A stretch of DNA of 61,956 nt from contig NZ_QUFI01000019.1 in assembly GCF_003478505.1 (NCBI RefSeq), positions 384-62,339 of the forward strand, read 5' to 3'. The notes beneath the pieces are model-generated. The model worked only from the letters and a program-made list of their open reading frames with translations. It did no database searches and was not told the origin of the DNA. Numbering within the stretch: the stretch's first letter is position 1; each line of letters starts with the position of its first letter. This DNA comes from Clostridium sp. AF27-2AA. GTDB lineage: Bacteria > Bacillota > Clostridia > Lachnospirales > Lachnospiraceae. Of the stretch, positions 38,379-46,450 are shown piece after piece. A program made the translations under genes and the position numbers.

Positions 38379-38888
38379 ATGACTGATACTCTTGTACAGG
38401 GACTTGCTTCCCTGCTTGGGGGAAAAGTATCCGGCGAAGTGATCATCTTTATCATCTCCATGATCCCGATCCTGGAGCTGCGAGGCGGACTGCTCGCTGC
38501 ATCCCCCGCCCTCTTAAATGTTCCGATCCTGCGGGCCATTCCCATCTGCGTGATCGGAAACCTGCTCCCGATTCCATTCATCCTGCTGCTCATTGAAAAA
38601 ATCCTGAATGTCATGGAACGCATTCCCGGACTTGGAAAGTTTGCTGTCTGGATCCGGCAAAAAGCCGATAAAAACAAAGGACAGATTGAAAAATTCGGAT
38701 TCTGGGGCCTGGTTCTTTTTGTAGGCATCCCGCTTCCAGGCACCGGCGCCTGGACCGGCTCCCTGGTGGCCGCCCTGCTTCACATGAAATTCGGCAAAGC
38801 CATCGGCGCCATCCTCATTGGAATTATCATGGCTACCGTGATCATGTCTCTTTTATCCTACGGACTGCTTGGTGCAATTTTCGCCTAA
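38379..38888 (+). CDS. Small multidrug-export-type membrane protein (COG2426)
   Basis: 169-residue membrane protein of the 'small multi-drug export' family, a name that outruns the evidence for function. Hydrophobic segments lie at about 20-45, 52-75, 105-130 and 140-168; SMIPILELRGGLLAA and FVGIPLPGTGAWTGSLVA are the paired conserved blocks, resembling the re-entrant motifs of DedA-like proteins. The ATG is preceded by AGTGAGGAT. It has its own promoter and ends before a strong terminator, so it is monocistronic. The substrate is unknown. Confidence 0.85.
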   Translation: MTDTLVQGLASLLGGKVSGEVIIFIISMIPILELRGGLLAASPALLNVPILRAIPICVIGNLLPIPFILLLIEKILNVMERIPGLGKFAVWIRQKADKNKGQIEKFGFWGLVLFVGIPLPGTGAWTGSLVAALLHMKFGKAIGAILIGIIMATVIMSLLSYGLLGAIFA

Positions 38889-38902
38889 ATGATACAGTTG
38901 CT

Positions 38903-38957
38903 GGAAACGCCAGTTGAAAAATGCTCCGGTCCCCTGTATTTTTCGACTGGCGTTTCC
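38903..38957. repeat. 20-bp inverted repeat with 15-nt loop
   Basis: Arms GGAAACGCCAGTTGAAAAAT (38903-38922) and ATTTTTCGACTGGCGTTTCC (38938-38957) match at 19 of 20 positions, with the loop GCTCCGGTCCCCTGT. It lies 15 nt past the exporter stop and 15 nt before a separate terminator. There is no T-run after it on either strand, so it is not a standard terminator. Confidence 0.75.
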
Positions 38958-38972
38958 CGATTCCATCTGTAC

Positions 38973-39016
38973 AAAAAAGCTCCCGGCCTGCGAAAGCAGG
39001 TTCGGGAGCTTTTTTT
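38973..39016. terminator. Bidirectional terminator between exporter gene and PFOR gene
   Basis: AGCTCCCGGCCTGC and GCAGGTTCGGGAGCT pair closely around GAAA, with A-run on the left and T-run on the right, so it can stop both the exporter transcript (plus) and the PFOR transcript (minus). Confidence 0.9.
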
Positions 39017-39059
39017 CCGCTACAGCACAAGTCATTCCATCCGGAACTGACCCGCTCAT

Positions 39060-39082
39060 GCTGCCCGGCGGACCGGGACAGC
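39060..39082 (-). other. GC-rich hairpin just past the PFOR stop
   Basis: GCTGCCCGG and CCGGGACAGC pair, with one bulged base, around CGGA, 35-57 nt downstream of the PFOR stop. There is no T-run after it; it may protect the 3' end of the very long message. Confidence 0.4.
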
Positions 39083-39116
39083 TATGAACGATTTATATTG
39101 AATTTCTCACGAACGA

Positions 39117-42100
39117 TTACTCGTTGTCGTCACCGTACAGCTTAACCAGCTTGGTCAGGTACTCGTAACGCTCCTTAGCCTCTGCCTCGTTTCTAGCGAA
39201 CAGGGTAGCTGCTCTCTCCGGATTCTTCATAGCCAGAGATGCGTAACGAACCTCGCCCTTCAGGAAGTCCTGATAGCCTTCCATGTTCGGAGCCTTGCTG
39301 TCCAGGCTGAACTTCTTCTCAGCAGCCGGGTTGTAACGGAAGTTGTTCCAGTAACCGGTCTCAACTGCCAGCTTCTCCTCGGTCTGAGCTTTGCTCATGC
39401 CCTTCTTGATACCATGGTTGATACACGGAGCGTAAGCCATGATCAGGGACGGACCCGGATATGCCTCTGCCTCAGCGATAGCCTTAACAGTCTGAGCGTA
39501 ATCAGCACCCATGGAGATCTGAGCTACGTATACATAGCCGTAAGACATTGCGATGCTTGCAAGATCTTTCTTCTTAGTCTCTTTACCGCCAGCTGCGAAC
39601 TGAGCTACAGCACCAGTCTTGGTAGCCTTGGAGGACTGACCGCCGGTGTTGGAGTAAACCTCGGTATCGAATACCATAACGTTGATGTCCTTACCGGAAG
39701 CAAGGATATGGTCTACGCCGCCGAAGCCGATATCGTAAGCCCATCCGTCACCACCGAATACCCACTGGGACTTCTTAGCCAGGTAGTTCTTGTTTGCTAC
39801 GATGTACTTGCAGGTCGGGCAGTCAATGCCTTCCAGAGCTGCAACTAACTTATCGGTAGCAGTACCATTGGTAGCACCTACGGTGAAGGTATCTAAGTAC
39901 TCTTTGCATGCAGCCTTCACTTCGTCAGAAGCGTTCTCGTTTGCTGCAACCTGCTCTACCTTCTCCTTTAACTCATCACGGATTGCGTTCTGAGCCAGTA
40001 ACATACCGTAACCAAACTCTGCAGCATCCTCGAACAGAGAGTTATCCCATGCCGGACCCTGGCCTTTAGCGTTTACGGTGTAAGGAGTAGACGGTGAAGA
40101 GTTACCCCAGATAGAAGAACATCCGGTTGCGTTGGAGATGTACATTCTGTCACCGAACAGCTGGGTGATCAGCTTAGCGTACGGAGTCTCACCACATCCA
40201 GCACATGCGCCGGAGAACTCAAGTAACGGCTGTTTGAACTGGGAACCCTTAACGGTGGTCTCTTTGAATTTAGCAACAACATCCTCTTTGATCGGCAGGG
40301 TTACTGCGTAATCAAAGGTCTTCTGCTCGTCAAGGTGCTTGTCAAGCTTATCCATGGTAAGAGCCTTCTCGCCCTTCTTGCCAGGACATACGTTTGCACA
40401 AGAACCACAACCGGTACAGTCAAGTGCAGATACAGCGATGGTGAACTTGTACTGCGGCATACCGGTTAACGGTAAGGTAGCGCCCTCAACCTTAGCAGCC
40501 TCTTCCTCGGTCATAGCAACCGGACGGATTGCAGCGTGCGGGCAGACATAAGAACAGAAGTTACACTGGATACAGTTCTCGGAATTCCAAACCGGAACGT
40601 CTACAGCGATACCACGTTTCTCGAATGCTGCAGAACCGGACGGGGTATTACCATCTACATACTCTTTGAATGCAGATACCGGTAAGTTGTTACCTTCCTG
40701 AGCGCTGACTTTGGTCTGGATGTTGTTAACGAAATCAACAACGTCTTTTCTGTCGCCGGAAACGGTCTTGTAATCAAGTCCCTCATCCTCGCAGTTCTTC
40801 CAGCTCTCCGGAACCTCTACCTTAACAACGCCGGTTGCACCAGCATCGATAGCAGCCCAGTTCTTCTTAACAACGTCCTCACCCTTACGGCCGTAGGTCT
40901 TCTGAGCAGCAGCCTTCATCAGGTCGATTGCTTTCTCCTCCGGAATGATACCGGTCAGTTTGAAGAATGCGGACTGTAAGATGGTGTTGATACGGGTCGG
41001 GCCCATGCCGGTCTCGATACCGATCTTAACACCGTCGATGGTGTAGAAGTTGATGTTGTGATCAGCGATGAATTTCTTCATCTGACCCGGAAGGTGCTTG
41101 TCCAGCTCCTCGTGAGTCCACGGGCAGTTTAACAGGAAAGTACCGCCGTCAACCAGCTCCTGAACCATGTTGTACTTACGAACGTATGCCGGGTTGTGGC
41201 ATGCTACGAAGTTTGCCTGATGGATCAGGTAGGTGGATTTGATCTTCTTATGACCGAAACGAAGGTGAGACATGGTAACACCGCCGGATTTCTTGGAGTC
41301 ATAATCGAAGTAAGCCTGAGCGTACATATCGGTGTTATCGCCGATGATCTTGATGGAGTTCTTGTTAGCACCTACGGTACCATCTGCACCAAGACCCCAG
41401 AACTTACAGTTAGTGGTTCCTTCCGGAGTGGTAACAAGCGGAGCACCTACCGGCAGGGACAGGTTGGTAACATCATCTACGATACCGGTGGTAAATCTCT
41501 TGATGGTGCTGTTCTCATAGATAGCAACGATCTGAGACGGAGTGGTATCTTTGGAACCAAGACCATAACGGCCGGAGAAGATCTCAGCCTGGTCGAACTT
41601 GCTGCCCTTTAATGCTGCAACAACATCCAGGTATAACGGCTCGCCTAAGGAACCCGGCTCTTTGGTTCTGTCAAGAACAGTGATCTTCTTAACGGTATCC
41701 GGGATAGTATCGATCAGAGCCTCTGCGCAGAACGGTCTGTACAGACGAACTTTTACAACACCAACTTTAGCGCCGGTGGTCTTTCTCATGTAGTCGATGG
41801 TCTCCTCGATGGTATCGTTAACGGAACCCATAGCAATGATAACCTGCTCAGCATCCTCAGCACCGTAGTAGTTAAACAGTTTGTAGTCGGTACCGATCTT
41901 AGCATTAACTTTGTCCATGTACATCTGTACAACGCTCGGAAGAGCATCGTAGTAAGAGTTACATGCCTCACGAGCCTGGAAGAAGATATCCGGGTTCTGT
42001 GCAGAACCTTTCTGGGACGGGTTGTTCGGGTTTAATGCTTTTGCACGATACTCTGCAATTGCATCCCAGTCAGCCATCTCAGCCAGATCATCGTAATCCC

Positions 42101-42656
42101 ACTCCTCGATCTTCTGGATCTCGTGAGAGGTACGGAATCCATCGAAGAAGTTGATGAACGGAACTTTACCCTTGATTGCAGACAGATGAGCAACCGGAGT
42201 TAAATCCATAACTTCCTGTACGCTGGACTCACACAGCATAGCGCAGCCGGTCTGACGGCATGCATAAACGTCGGAATGATCACCGAAGATGTTCAGAGCG
42301 TGAGAAGATACTGCACGTGCAGATACATCGATAACGCCCGGTAACTGCTCACCAGCGATTTTGTACAGATCCGGGATCATCAGAAGAAGACCCTGGGAAG
42401 CGGTATAGGTAGTGGTCAGAGCGCCTGCTACCAGAGAACCGTGAACAGCACCAGCTGCACCAGCCTCGGACTGCATCTCAGTGATCTGTACTGTGCGGCC
42501 GAAGATGTTCTTTCTGCCTTCAGTAGCCCACTCATCCGTATGCTCAGGCATTACGGAAGACGGAGTAATCGGGTACATAGCAGCAACTTCAGTAAATGCA
42601 TATGAAGCATGAGCAGCGGCCTGATTACCATCCATGGTTTTCATTTTTCTTGCCAT
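39117..42656 (-). CDS. nifJ: Pyruvate:ferredoxin (flavodoxin) oxidoreductase
   Basis: Oxidatively decarboxylates pyruvate to acetyl-CoA and CO2, reducing ferredoxin; central to fermentation. This is the single-chain homodimeric form, 1179 residues. Domain I begins with AYAFTEVAAMYPITPSS; the ferredoxin domain has CIQCNFCSYVCPHA and CTGCGSCANVCP. The last domain binds the proximal cluster (CAGCGETPY) and thiamine diphosphate (GGDGWAYDIGFGG followed by SNTGGQSSK). AGGAGG lies 8 nt before the ATG. Narrow codon choice suggests very high expression. Confidence 0.97.
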   Translation of the reverse strand: MARKMKTMDGNQAAAHASYAFTEVAAMYPITPSSVMPEHTDEWATEGRKNIFGRTVQITEMQSEAGAAGAVHGSLVAGALTTTYTASQGLLLMIPDLYKIAGEQLPGVIDVSARAVSSHALNIFGDHSDVYACRQTGCAMLCESSVQEVMDLTPVAHLSAIKGKVPFINFFDGFRTSHEIQKIEEWDYDDLAEMADWDAIAEYRAKALNPNNPSQKGSAQNPDIFFQAREACNSYYDALPSVVQMYMDKVNAKIGTDYKLFNYYGAEDAEQVIIAMGSVNDTIEETIDYMRKTTGAKVGVVKVRLYRPFCAEALIDTIPDTVKKITVLDRTKEPGSLGEPLYLDVVAALKGSKFDQAEIFSGRYGLGSKDTTPSQIVAIYENSTIKRFTTGIVDDVTNLSLPVGAPLVTTPEGTTNCKFWGLGADGTVGANKNSIKIIGDNTDMYAQAYFDYDSKKSGGVTMSHLRFGHKKIKSTYLIHQANFVACHNPAYVRKYNMVQELVDGGTFLLNCPWTHEELDKHLPGQMKKFIADHNINFYTIDGVKIGIETGMGPTRINTILQSAFFKLTGIIPEEKAIDLMKAAAQKTYGRKGEDVVKKNWAAIDAGATGVVKVEVPESWKNCEDEGLDYKTVSGDRKDVVDFVNNIQTKVSAQEGNNLPVSAFKEYVDGNTPSGSAAFEKRGIAVDVPVWNSENCIQCNFCSYVCPHAAIRPVAMTEEEAAKVEGATLPLTGMPQYKFTIAVSALDCTGCGSCANVCPGKKGEKALTMDKLDKHLDEQKTFDYAVTLPIKEDVVAKFKETTVKGSQFKQPLLEFSGACAGCGETPYAKLITQLFGDRMYISNATGCSSIWGNSSPSTPYTVNAKGQGPAWDNSLFEDAAEFGYGMLLAQNAIRDELKEKVEQVAANENASDEVKAACKEYLDTFTVGATNGTATDKLVAALEGIDCPTCKYIVANKNYLAKKSQWVFGGDGWAYDIGFGGVDHILASGKDINVMVFDTEVYSNTGGQSSKATKTGAVAQFAAGGKETKKKDLASIAMSYGYVYVAQISMGADYAQTVKAIAEAEAYPGPSLIMAYAPCINHGIKKGMSKAQTEEKLAVETGYWNNFRYNPAAEKKFSLDSKAPNMEGYQDFLKGEVRYASLAMKNPERAATLFARNEAEAKERYEYLTKLVKLYGDDNE

Positions 42657-42692
42657 TTGATTATCCTCCTACAAATGTGAATATGCTTTTAA

Positions 42693-42764
42693 CCTGGCAA
42701 AAAGCCAGGAAGTTTCCAGGCAAAAATTGCGCCGGAAAGTGAAGTCTCCCCGCATAAGGAGACT
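42693..42764 (-). promoter_or_regulatory. Structured 5' leader of the PFOR mRNA
   Basis: Between promoter and start codon there is a leader of about 112 nt with two stem-loops: AGTCTCC/GGAGACT (42743-42764) and CCTGGC-AAAAA-GCCAGG (42693-42709). A third CCAGG (42716-42720) could compete for the second stem, giving an alternative fold. No known riboswitch class was recognised. Confidence 0.5.
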
Positions 42765-42775
42765 GACCTGTGTTT

Positions 42776-42803
42776 ATTATAGCAACTTTTTATCGTTTTG
42801 CAA
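42776..42803 (-). promoter_or_regulatory. Promoter of the PFOR gene
   Basis: On the minus strand TTGCAA, a 16-nt spacer and a perfect TATAAT, about 112 nt of leader ahead of the ATG. Confidence 0.75.
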
Positions 42804-42891
42804 ACACGAAAACAGAAAATCTGCGTATTATTTTGCATACAATCCGCACAAAATGTAAGTTAGCAAGCGCTTATTTGTGCTGCTTTTGTCA

Positions 42892-42929
42892 GAAAAAGAA
42901 ACAGGAGCGCCTGCGAAAAGCACTCCTGT
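42892..42929 (-). terminator. Terminator after the VanW-family gene
   Basis: On the minus strand ACAGGAGTGC and GCGCTCCTGT pair with a 9-nt loop and are followed by TTCTTTTTC. It lies 45 nt past the stop codon. Confidence 0.85.
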
Positions 42930-42973
42930 TTTGTGAAATAATTTACATTTTCTCAATAAACCTGATTTCGATT

Positions 42974-44920
42974 TCAGACACCCGGATTTGGCGCGATGGT
43001 AGGCGCGTTTCCGCTGTTTTCAGCAGTCGATGCATTGCCTGCGCTGTTGCCGGAATCTGCAGCGGTCGGATGGGAAACAGGCTGCTGGGAAGCTGTTGTA
43101 GCTGCCGCTGCAGTCGTCTCTGCCGCTGTGGTCTTGTCTGCTGCCGTGGTCTTATCAGCTGCCGCGCCATGAGAAGCTGCCGTAGTCGCAGACTCACTTG
43201 TCTTGTGGTTCTCAGCTACCGTAGTTTCTCCTGTCAGTTCTGCGGAGGATGCAACAGAACTATCTCCTTCCATGGTAGTTCCTGCCGCAGTGGTTCCGGT
43301 ACTGTTTCTTAAGATAACAGGGGTATGTCCCTTATAAGTAACGCTGTGATCCACATCCTGGCTTACCACCTCACCATTCTTGGCAACGATCAGGCGGGTT
43401 TCCCACTTGCTGCCCTTGCTTCCGTTGCTCTTTACCTTCTCAGTACCAGGTGCCAGAGTCGGATCCTCCTCATAGGTCGGTGCCGGCGGGTCCGTCTCGC
43501 TGAGCTTTGTGGATTTTAAGGAATGAGTCACGCCTTCATCCAGAAGCGGAATTCCGTAAATGGATACGGTACAGGTCTGATTGTAATAGCTTGCGCGGAT
43601 ACCAATGGCCGCACTGGAATTGTTCACAAATTTGTAGTCCGGACCGCCCCAGCTTACCGTCGCGTCGGTTCCCGGTGTTACATAAGACGGTTCAAAGGTA
43701 TGGGAGCGGCGCATAGTGGTCTTTAAGCCTGCCTTGACTACCGCATTATACATAGTAGAAGAAACCTGGCAGACACCGCCGCCGATCTCCTGCACGACTT
43801 CACCGTTGTTATACGCTGCAGCGCCCTGATACCCCTTCGCCTCCGTACGCTCTCCCACCCGGTTGTTAAAGGAAAATTCCTCACCCGGCTGAAGCACAAT
43901 GCCATTGATGGCCTGAGTAGCCAGCTTGATGTTGGTATTACGCTTCTGATTGGAAGTGGTATTGGTAGTAAAGGTTCCGATGGTCTTGTATTTTTCTCTT
44001 GCGACTGCCTCGGAGAACTCCGGCTCTACTTCATTTACAGTAGCCGCAATCGTAGCAGTGAAGTCCTTGCAGCTCAGGGCTGCGAGAATATCAGCCTTTA
44101 ACTGGTCCTGATCTACAGCCAGTCCGTTTTCTGCTCCCTTGAATAAGAACTTGTCAGAAGAAGCATCGTACTCGGAAATAGAACCATTCTTTGCCTTCTT
44201 GTTCCAGAGGCCTGCCACAGTTTCCGCTTCCTTAGCGGCTGCGTCTTCCAGGCCGGTAGTATCCAGGGTGTAGCTTTCCTTTGGCTCGCCGGTGTAAATT
44301 TCCTGAAGCAGGGAATCCACCTTTTCTGCCATCAGATCATTCACGTCATAGCTCTGATCCTGCCAGGTGACCTTCATGCCCCACGGAAAATCCTTGAGGA
44401 TGGCCGCCTTAGCCTCTTCCCTGGACATGCCAGTGATGTTGATGCCGTCTACCGCAACTTCTTTTTCCAGTTCTGTCTCAGGAACGGTAATCTCTGTTTC
44501 CGGCTCCGTATTCGTTGTTTTGGAACCGGTTACTTTCTTCATAAGAAAAGCAACACAGAAAATTGCCAGAACCAGGATCACTCCGCCAATCGCGATCTTC
44601 CTGAAATCCGGACCCCCGCGTCTTCCACCATGTCTGCCGGAGGAAGGACGTCTTGTTTCATAATAATAACTTCCAGACCTGGAAGAAGAAGTTCTGGCGC
44701 TGCTCCCTGTAGAACGCCTTGTACTGCTTCCTGCGCTGGTTCTTCCGGAGGTACTTCTTGTAGAAGTGCTCCTGGAAGAGGAGGCGCTGCTTCTTCCACT
44801 TCCGGCCGCTGTTTTCGTCTGTCTGCCAGCAGAAGTACTTCTTCCACTGCCGGAATAAGATGTGCTCCTGGCCCTGGAGCGTCCCGTCCCGGAATTTCTG
44901 CCATTCTCATACTGATTCAT
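42974..44920 (-). CDS. VanW-family cell-wall-associated protein
   Basis: About 648 residues. The cytoplasmic N-terminus (1-107) is almost entirely Ser/Thr/Arg/Gly. One membrane span follows (about 109-128, IAIGGVILVLAIFCVAFLMK), then a peptidoglycan-binding-type domain (PG_binding_4-like, about 150-320). The VanW domain (about 330-460) includes FSFNNRVGERT and EIGGGVCQVSSTMYNA. The last 110 residues are a Thr/Ala-rich tail. VanW's biochemical role is unknown; the layout suggests a wall-anchored protein. The start is set at MNQYENG with AGGTG upstream; the frame extends 35 codons further, through the promoter. Confidence 0.87.
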   Translation of the reverse strand: MNQYENGRNSGTGRSRARSTSYSGSGRSTSAGRQTKTAAGSGRSSASSSRSTSTRSTSGRTSAGSSTRRSTGSSARTSSSRSGSYYYETRRPSSGRHGGRRGGPDFRKIAIGGVILVLAIFCVAFLMKKVTGSKTTNTEPETEITVPETELEKEVAVDGINITGMSREEAKAAILKDFPWGMKVTWQDQSYDVNDLMAEKVDSLLQEIYTGEPKESYTLDTTGLEDAAAKEAETVAGLWNKKAKNGSISEYDASSDKFLFKGAENGLAVDQDQLKADILAALSCKDFTATIAATVNEVEPEFSEAVAREKYKTIGTFTTNTTSNQKRNTNIKLATQAINGIVLQPGEEFSFNNRVGERTEAKGYQGAAAYNNGEVVQEIGGGVCQVSSTMYNAVVKAGLKTTMRRSHTFEPSYVTPGTDATVSWGGPDYKFVNNSSAAIGIRASYYNQTCTVSIYGIPLLDEGVTHSLKSTKLSETDPPAPTYEEDPTLAPGTEKVKSNGSKGSKWETRLIVAKNGEVVSQDVDHSVTYKGHTPVILRNSTGTTAAGTTMEGDSSVASSAELTGETTVAENHKTSESATTAASHGAAADKTTAADKTTAAETTAAAATTASQQPVSHPTAADSGNSAGNASTAENSGNAPTIAPNPGV

Positions 44921-44974
44921 GATTTCACCTGTGTTTCTTCTATAATAATCTCTACGCTCATAACGCACTAAGAC

Positions 44975-44980
44975 AGTATA
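44975..44980 (-). promoter_or_regulatory. Extended -10 of the VanW-family gene
   Basis: On the minus strand TGTTATACT (TG-N-TATACT) lies about 55 nt ahead of the start codon; the -35 region is only T-rich. Confidence 0.5.
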
Positions 44981-45137
44981 ACATATCCGTTCGAAAAAAG
45001 AACCACTAATTTTTAGAAAATACAAGGATTTTTTTATTATATTTTTTGACGGTATTTTTTCTTTTTCGACATCCTGCCTCTTGTATTTCTGTACTGTTTT
45101 TGTATTTTCTTCTGTACATTTTTGGAAGTTCTGGCAA

Positions 45138-45166
45138 TTGCATGATTGTTAATTTTTTGTTATACT
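45138..45166 (+). promoter_or_regulatory. Promoter of the 78-residue protein gene
   Basis: TTGCAT, exactly 17 nt, then TATACT, 54 nt before the start codon. It is back to back with the VanW promoter about 160 nt away; the space between is AT-rich with no other element recognised. Confidence 0.7.
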
Positions 45167-45219
45167 TTTGCTTGTCAAAAAGATAACCAAGCAAACATCG
45201 AACAAGGGAGGGACCCTAA

Positions 45220-45456
45220 ATGAAAATTCAGAACATTAACGACGTAGAATCATTTTTTAAGATTATCGATCAGTGCAAGGGATCGGTTGAACTGGTATCT
45301 CCGGAAGGTGACCGCATCAACTTAAAATCCAAGCTGTCCCAGTACCTTTCCATGGCAACCATGTTCTCCAACGGTTACATTAAGGAGCTGGATATCGTGG
45401 CCCAGGATAAAGAAGATATCGAGCGTCTGATCAAATATATGTATCAGGGCGAATAA
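45220..45456 (+). CDS. Conserved small protein of unknown function (78 residues)
   Basis: It reads MKIQNINDVESFFKIIDQCK and continues with VELVSPEGDRINLKSKL, ending IERLIKYMYQGE. It is acidic, soluble, with a predicted mix of a small beta hairpin and helices; there is no signal peptide or membrane span. A strong GGGAGGG site lies 8 nt before the ATG and a good promoter lies upstream, so it is very likely expressed. I recall similar short proteins in Lachnospiraceae carrying misleading automatic names, so no function is given. The Cys-rich gene 67 nt downstream could share its transcript. Confidence 0.8.
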   Translation: MKIQNINDVESFFKIIDQCKGSVELVSPEGDRINLKSKLSQYLSMATMFSNGYIKELDIVAQDKEDIERLIKYMYQGE

Positions 45457-45480
45457 AAAAGGAAACACTGACAGGCCGCC

Positions 45481-45529
45481 GCTCATATGATGGATTGTAA
45501 ATATCTTTTCGGAGGCTTTTCATATGAGC
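45481..45529 (+). promoter_or_regulatory. Inverted repeat that traps the start codon of the Cys-rich gene
   Basis: GCTCATATGA (45481-45490) and TCATATGAGC (45520-45529) are perfect 10-bp arms. The right arm contains the ATG (45524), and the GGAGG site (45511-45515) sits in the 29-nt loop. In RNA this would hide the start codon, so it is a candidate translational switch or thermometer. Confidence 0.6.
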
Positions 45530-45754
45530 GATCTGGCTGCTACAAACTGTGGATGCGGATGTGACTGCAATTCAGGAGGAAACGGCTGTAACATCATCTG
45601 GCTGATTCTCATTCTGTGCTGCTGCGGCGGTAACGGCGGATGTGGTTTCGGTTCCGGATGCGGATGTGAACATAATAACGGCTGTAACTGGATCTGGATC
45701 ATTCTGCTGTTATGCTGCTGCGGCGGCAATGGCGGATGCGGCAGCTTCTGCTAA
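45524..45754 (+). CDS. Small cysteine/glycine-rich tandem-repeat protein
   Basis: 76 residues, 17 of them cysteine. Two similar units are visible: NGCNIIWLILILCCCGGNGGCG (written here in parts: NGCNIIWLILIL, CCCGGNGGCG) and NGCNWIWIILLL, CCCGGNGGCG. Each is a hydrophobic segment of about 9-10 residues followed by a CCC-GGNGGCG cluster, preceded by a Cys-Gly-rich lead-in (CGCGCDC). It resembles small Firmicute proteins automatically named after insect chorion proteins. The function is unknown; a spore-coat, metal-binding or membrane-surface role is guesswork. A clear GGAGG site, a start-codon hairpin and a terminator support it as a real gene. Confidence 0.8.
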   Translation: MSDLAATNCGCGCDCNSGGNGCNIIWLILILCCCGGNGGCGFGSGCGCEHNNGCNWIWIILLLCCCGGNGGCGSFC

Positions 45755-45768
45755 ACAGATTTTTGGGA

Positions 45769-45800
45769 ACTCCCCCTCATGGAACGAGGGGGAGTTTTTC
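45769..45800 (+). terminator. Terminator of the Cys-rich gene
   Basis: ACTCCCCCTC and GAGGGGGAGT form a perfect 10-bp stem with a 7-nt loop, followed by TTTTTC, 15 nt past the stop codon. Confidence 0.92.
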
Positions 45801-45818
45801 TATCTATCCCATCTATTC

Positions 45819-45968
45819 TCAGGATTCTATTTCCTTCGATTCGTTCTTATCCATTTTTTCAATCCGTTTTCTTCTCTCCGGGCAATATGGCCCTCCATTC
45901 TGGCACGCCTCGCATTCTTCATCAATCTCATATACTGCGTTTCCATCTATGACCAGTCTTGTTTTCAT
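45819..45968 (-). CDS. Very small conserved-type protein (49 residues)
   Basis: A 50-codon frame lies in the otherwise empty stretch between the Cys-rich gene and the next plus-strand gene. It begins MKTRLVIDGNAVYEIDEE, continues with the cysteine motif CEACQNGGPYC and ends in a charged tail (PERRKRIEKMDKNESKEIES). GGAG lies 10 nt before the ATG. The composition (short beta-type start, Asp/Glu-rich, then Lys/Arg) is that of a real protein, not a shadow of another frame. Function unknown; the three cysteines could bind metal. It converges on the Cys-rich gene. Confidence 0.65.
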   Translation of the reverse strand: MKTRLVIDGNAVYEIDEECEACQNGGPYCPERRKRIEKMDKNESKEIES

Positions 45969-46120
45969 TCTACTGCGCTCCTGTCACCGTTTTGGCTTCC
46001 GGCTGCTGATCAGCCGCTCAAACGGTATTTTGTCTTACACTTTATACTATGCAGACTGCCTGCGGCATGATATGAGCTGCCCACGCATATACTGTTTCAA
46101 AAAGAACAAGGATCCCGTCC

Positions 46121-46450
46121 ATGAATGAAAAGAATGAAAATCAGTTCAGGCTGACGGATTTTGATTATCTGACTGCTGACCCGAAGCTTCAGATGCTGAA
46201 GGCCGCGATTCCCTATCTCCCGGTTTCCCAGCAGCGCGTGTTCTCTCTCCTGGTAAAAATCCAGGAACTGCAGCGTGCCCAGTCTCTCTTTGACGGAGAG
46301 GAAGTCTCCGCCATGGGGCTCTCCCCCTCCACGCCAAAACCAGCTTCCCCCATGCAGCTTCTGCAGATCATCAAACCCTACGCAGGCCCGAAGGAGCGGG
46401 AAATGATTGAGATGCTGGAAAACTTTCAGATCATCAAGGAGGTATTATGA
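46121..46450 (+). CDS. Conserved protein of unknown function (109 residues)
   Basis: Soluble, largely helical protein: PKLQMLKAAIPYLPVSQQR, VFSLLVKIQELQRAQSLF and MLENFQIIKEVL suggest three to four amphipathic helices. There is no signal or membrane segment. A CAAGGATC stretch precedes the ATG. It overlaps the next gene by 4 nt (ATGA), so the two are co-translated and may act together. Both begin with a 'PKLQ/PRLAAMDPVKLQ'-like region and may be distant relatives. No family function was recognised. Confidence 0.75.
   Translation: MNEKNENQFRLTDFDYLTADPKLQMLKAAIPYLPVSQQRVFSLLVKIQELQRAQSLFDGEEVSAMGLSPSTPKPASPMQLLQIIKPYAGPKEREMIEMLENFQIIKEVL

Noticed and set aside
38853..39145. Short frames on both strands around the 20-bp inverted repeat and the terminator
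   Set aside because: They run through hairpins and lack ribosome-binding sites.
42770..43312. 180-residue plus-strand frame opposite the VanW gene
   Set aside because: Mirror frame of the Thr/Ala-rich VanW tail; its Cys/Ser/Arg-rich composition is what such repeats give when read backwards.
45006..45194. 62-residue Lys-rich minus-strand frame
   Set aside because: AT-rich intergenic sequence covering two back-to-back promoters; no good start site.
45642..46128. Longer plus-strand frames (142 and 138 residues) across 45.6-46.1 kb
   Set aside because: They run through the terminator of the Cys-rich gene and opposite the better-supported 49-residue gene.
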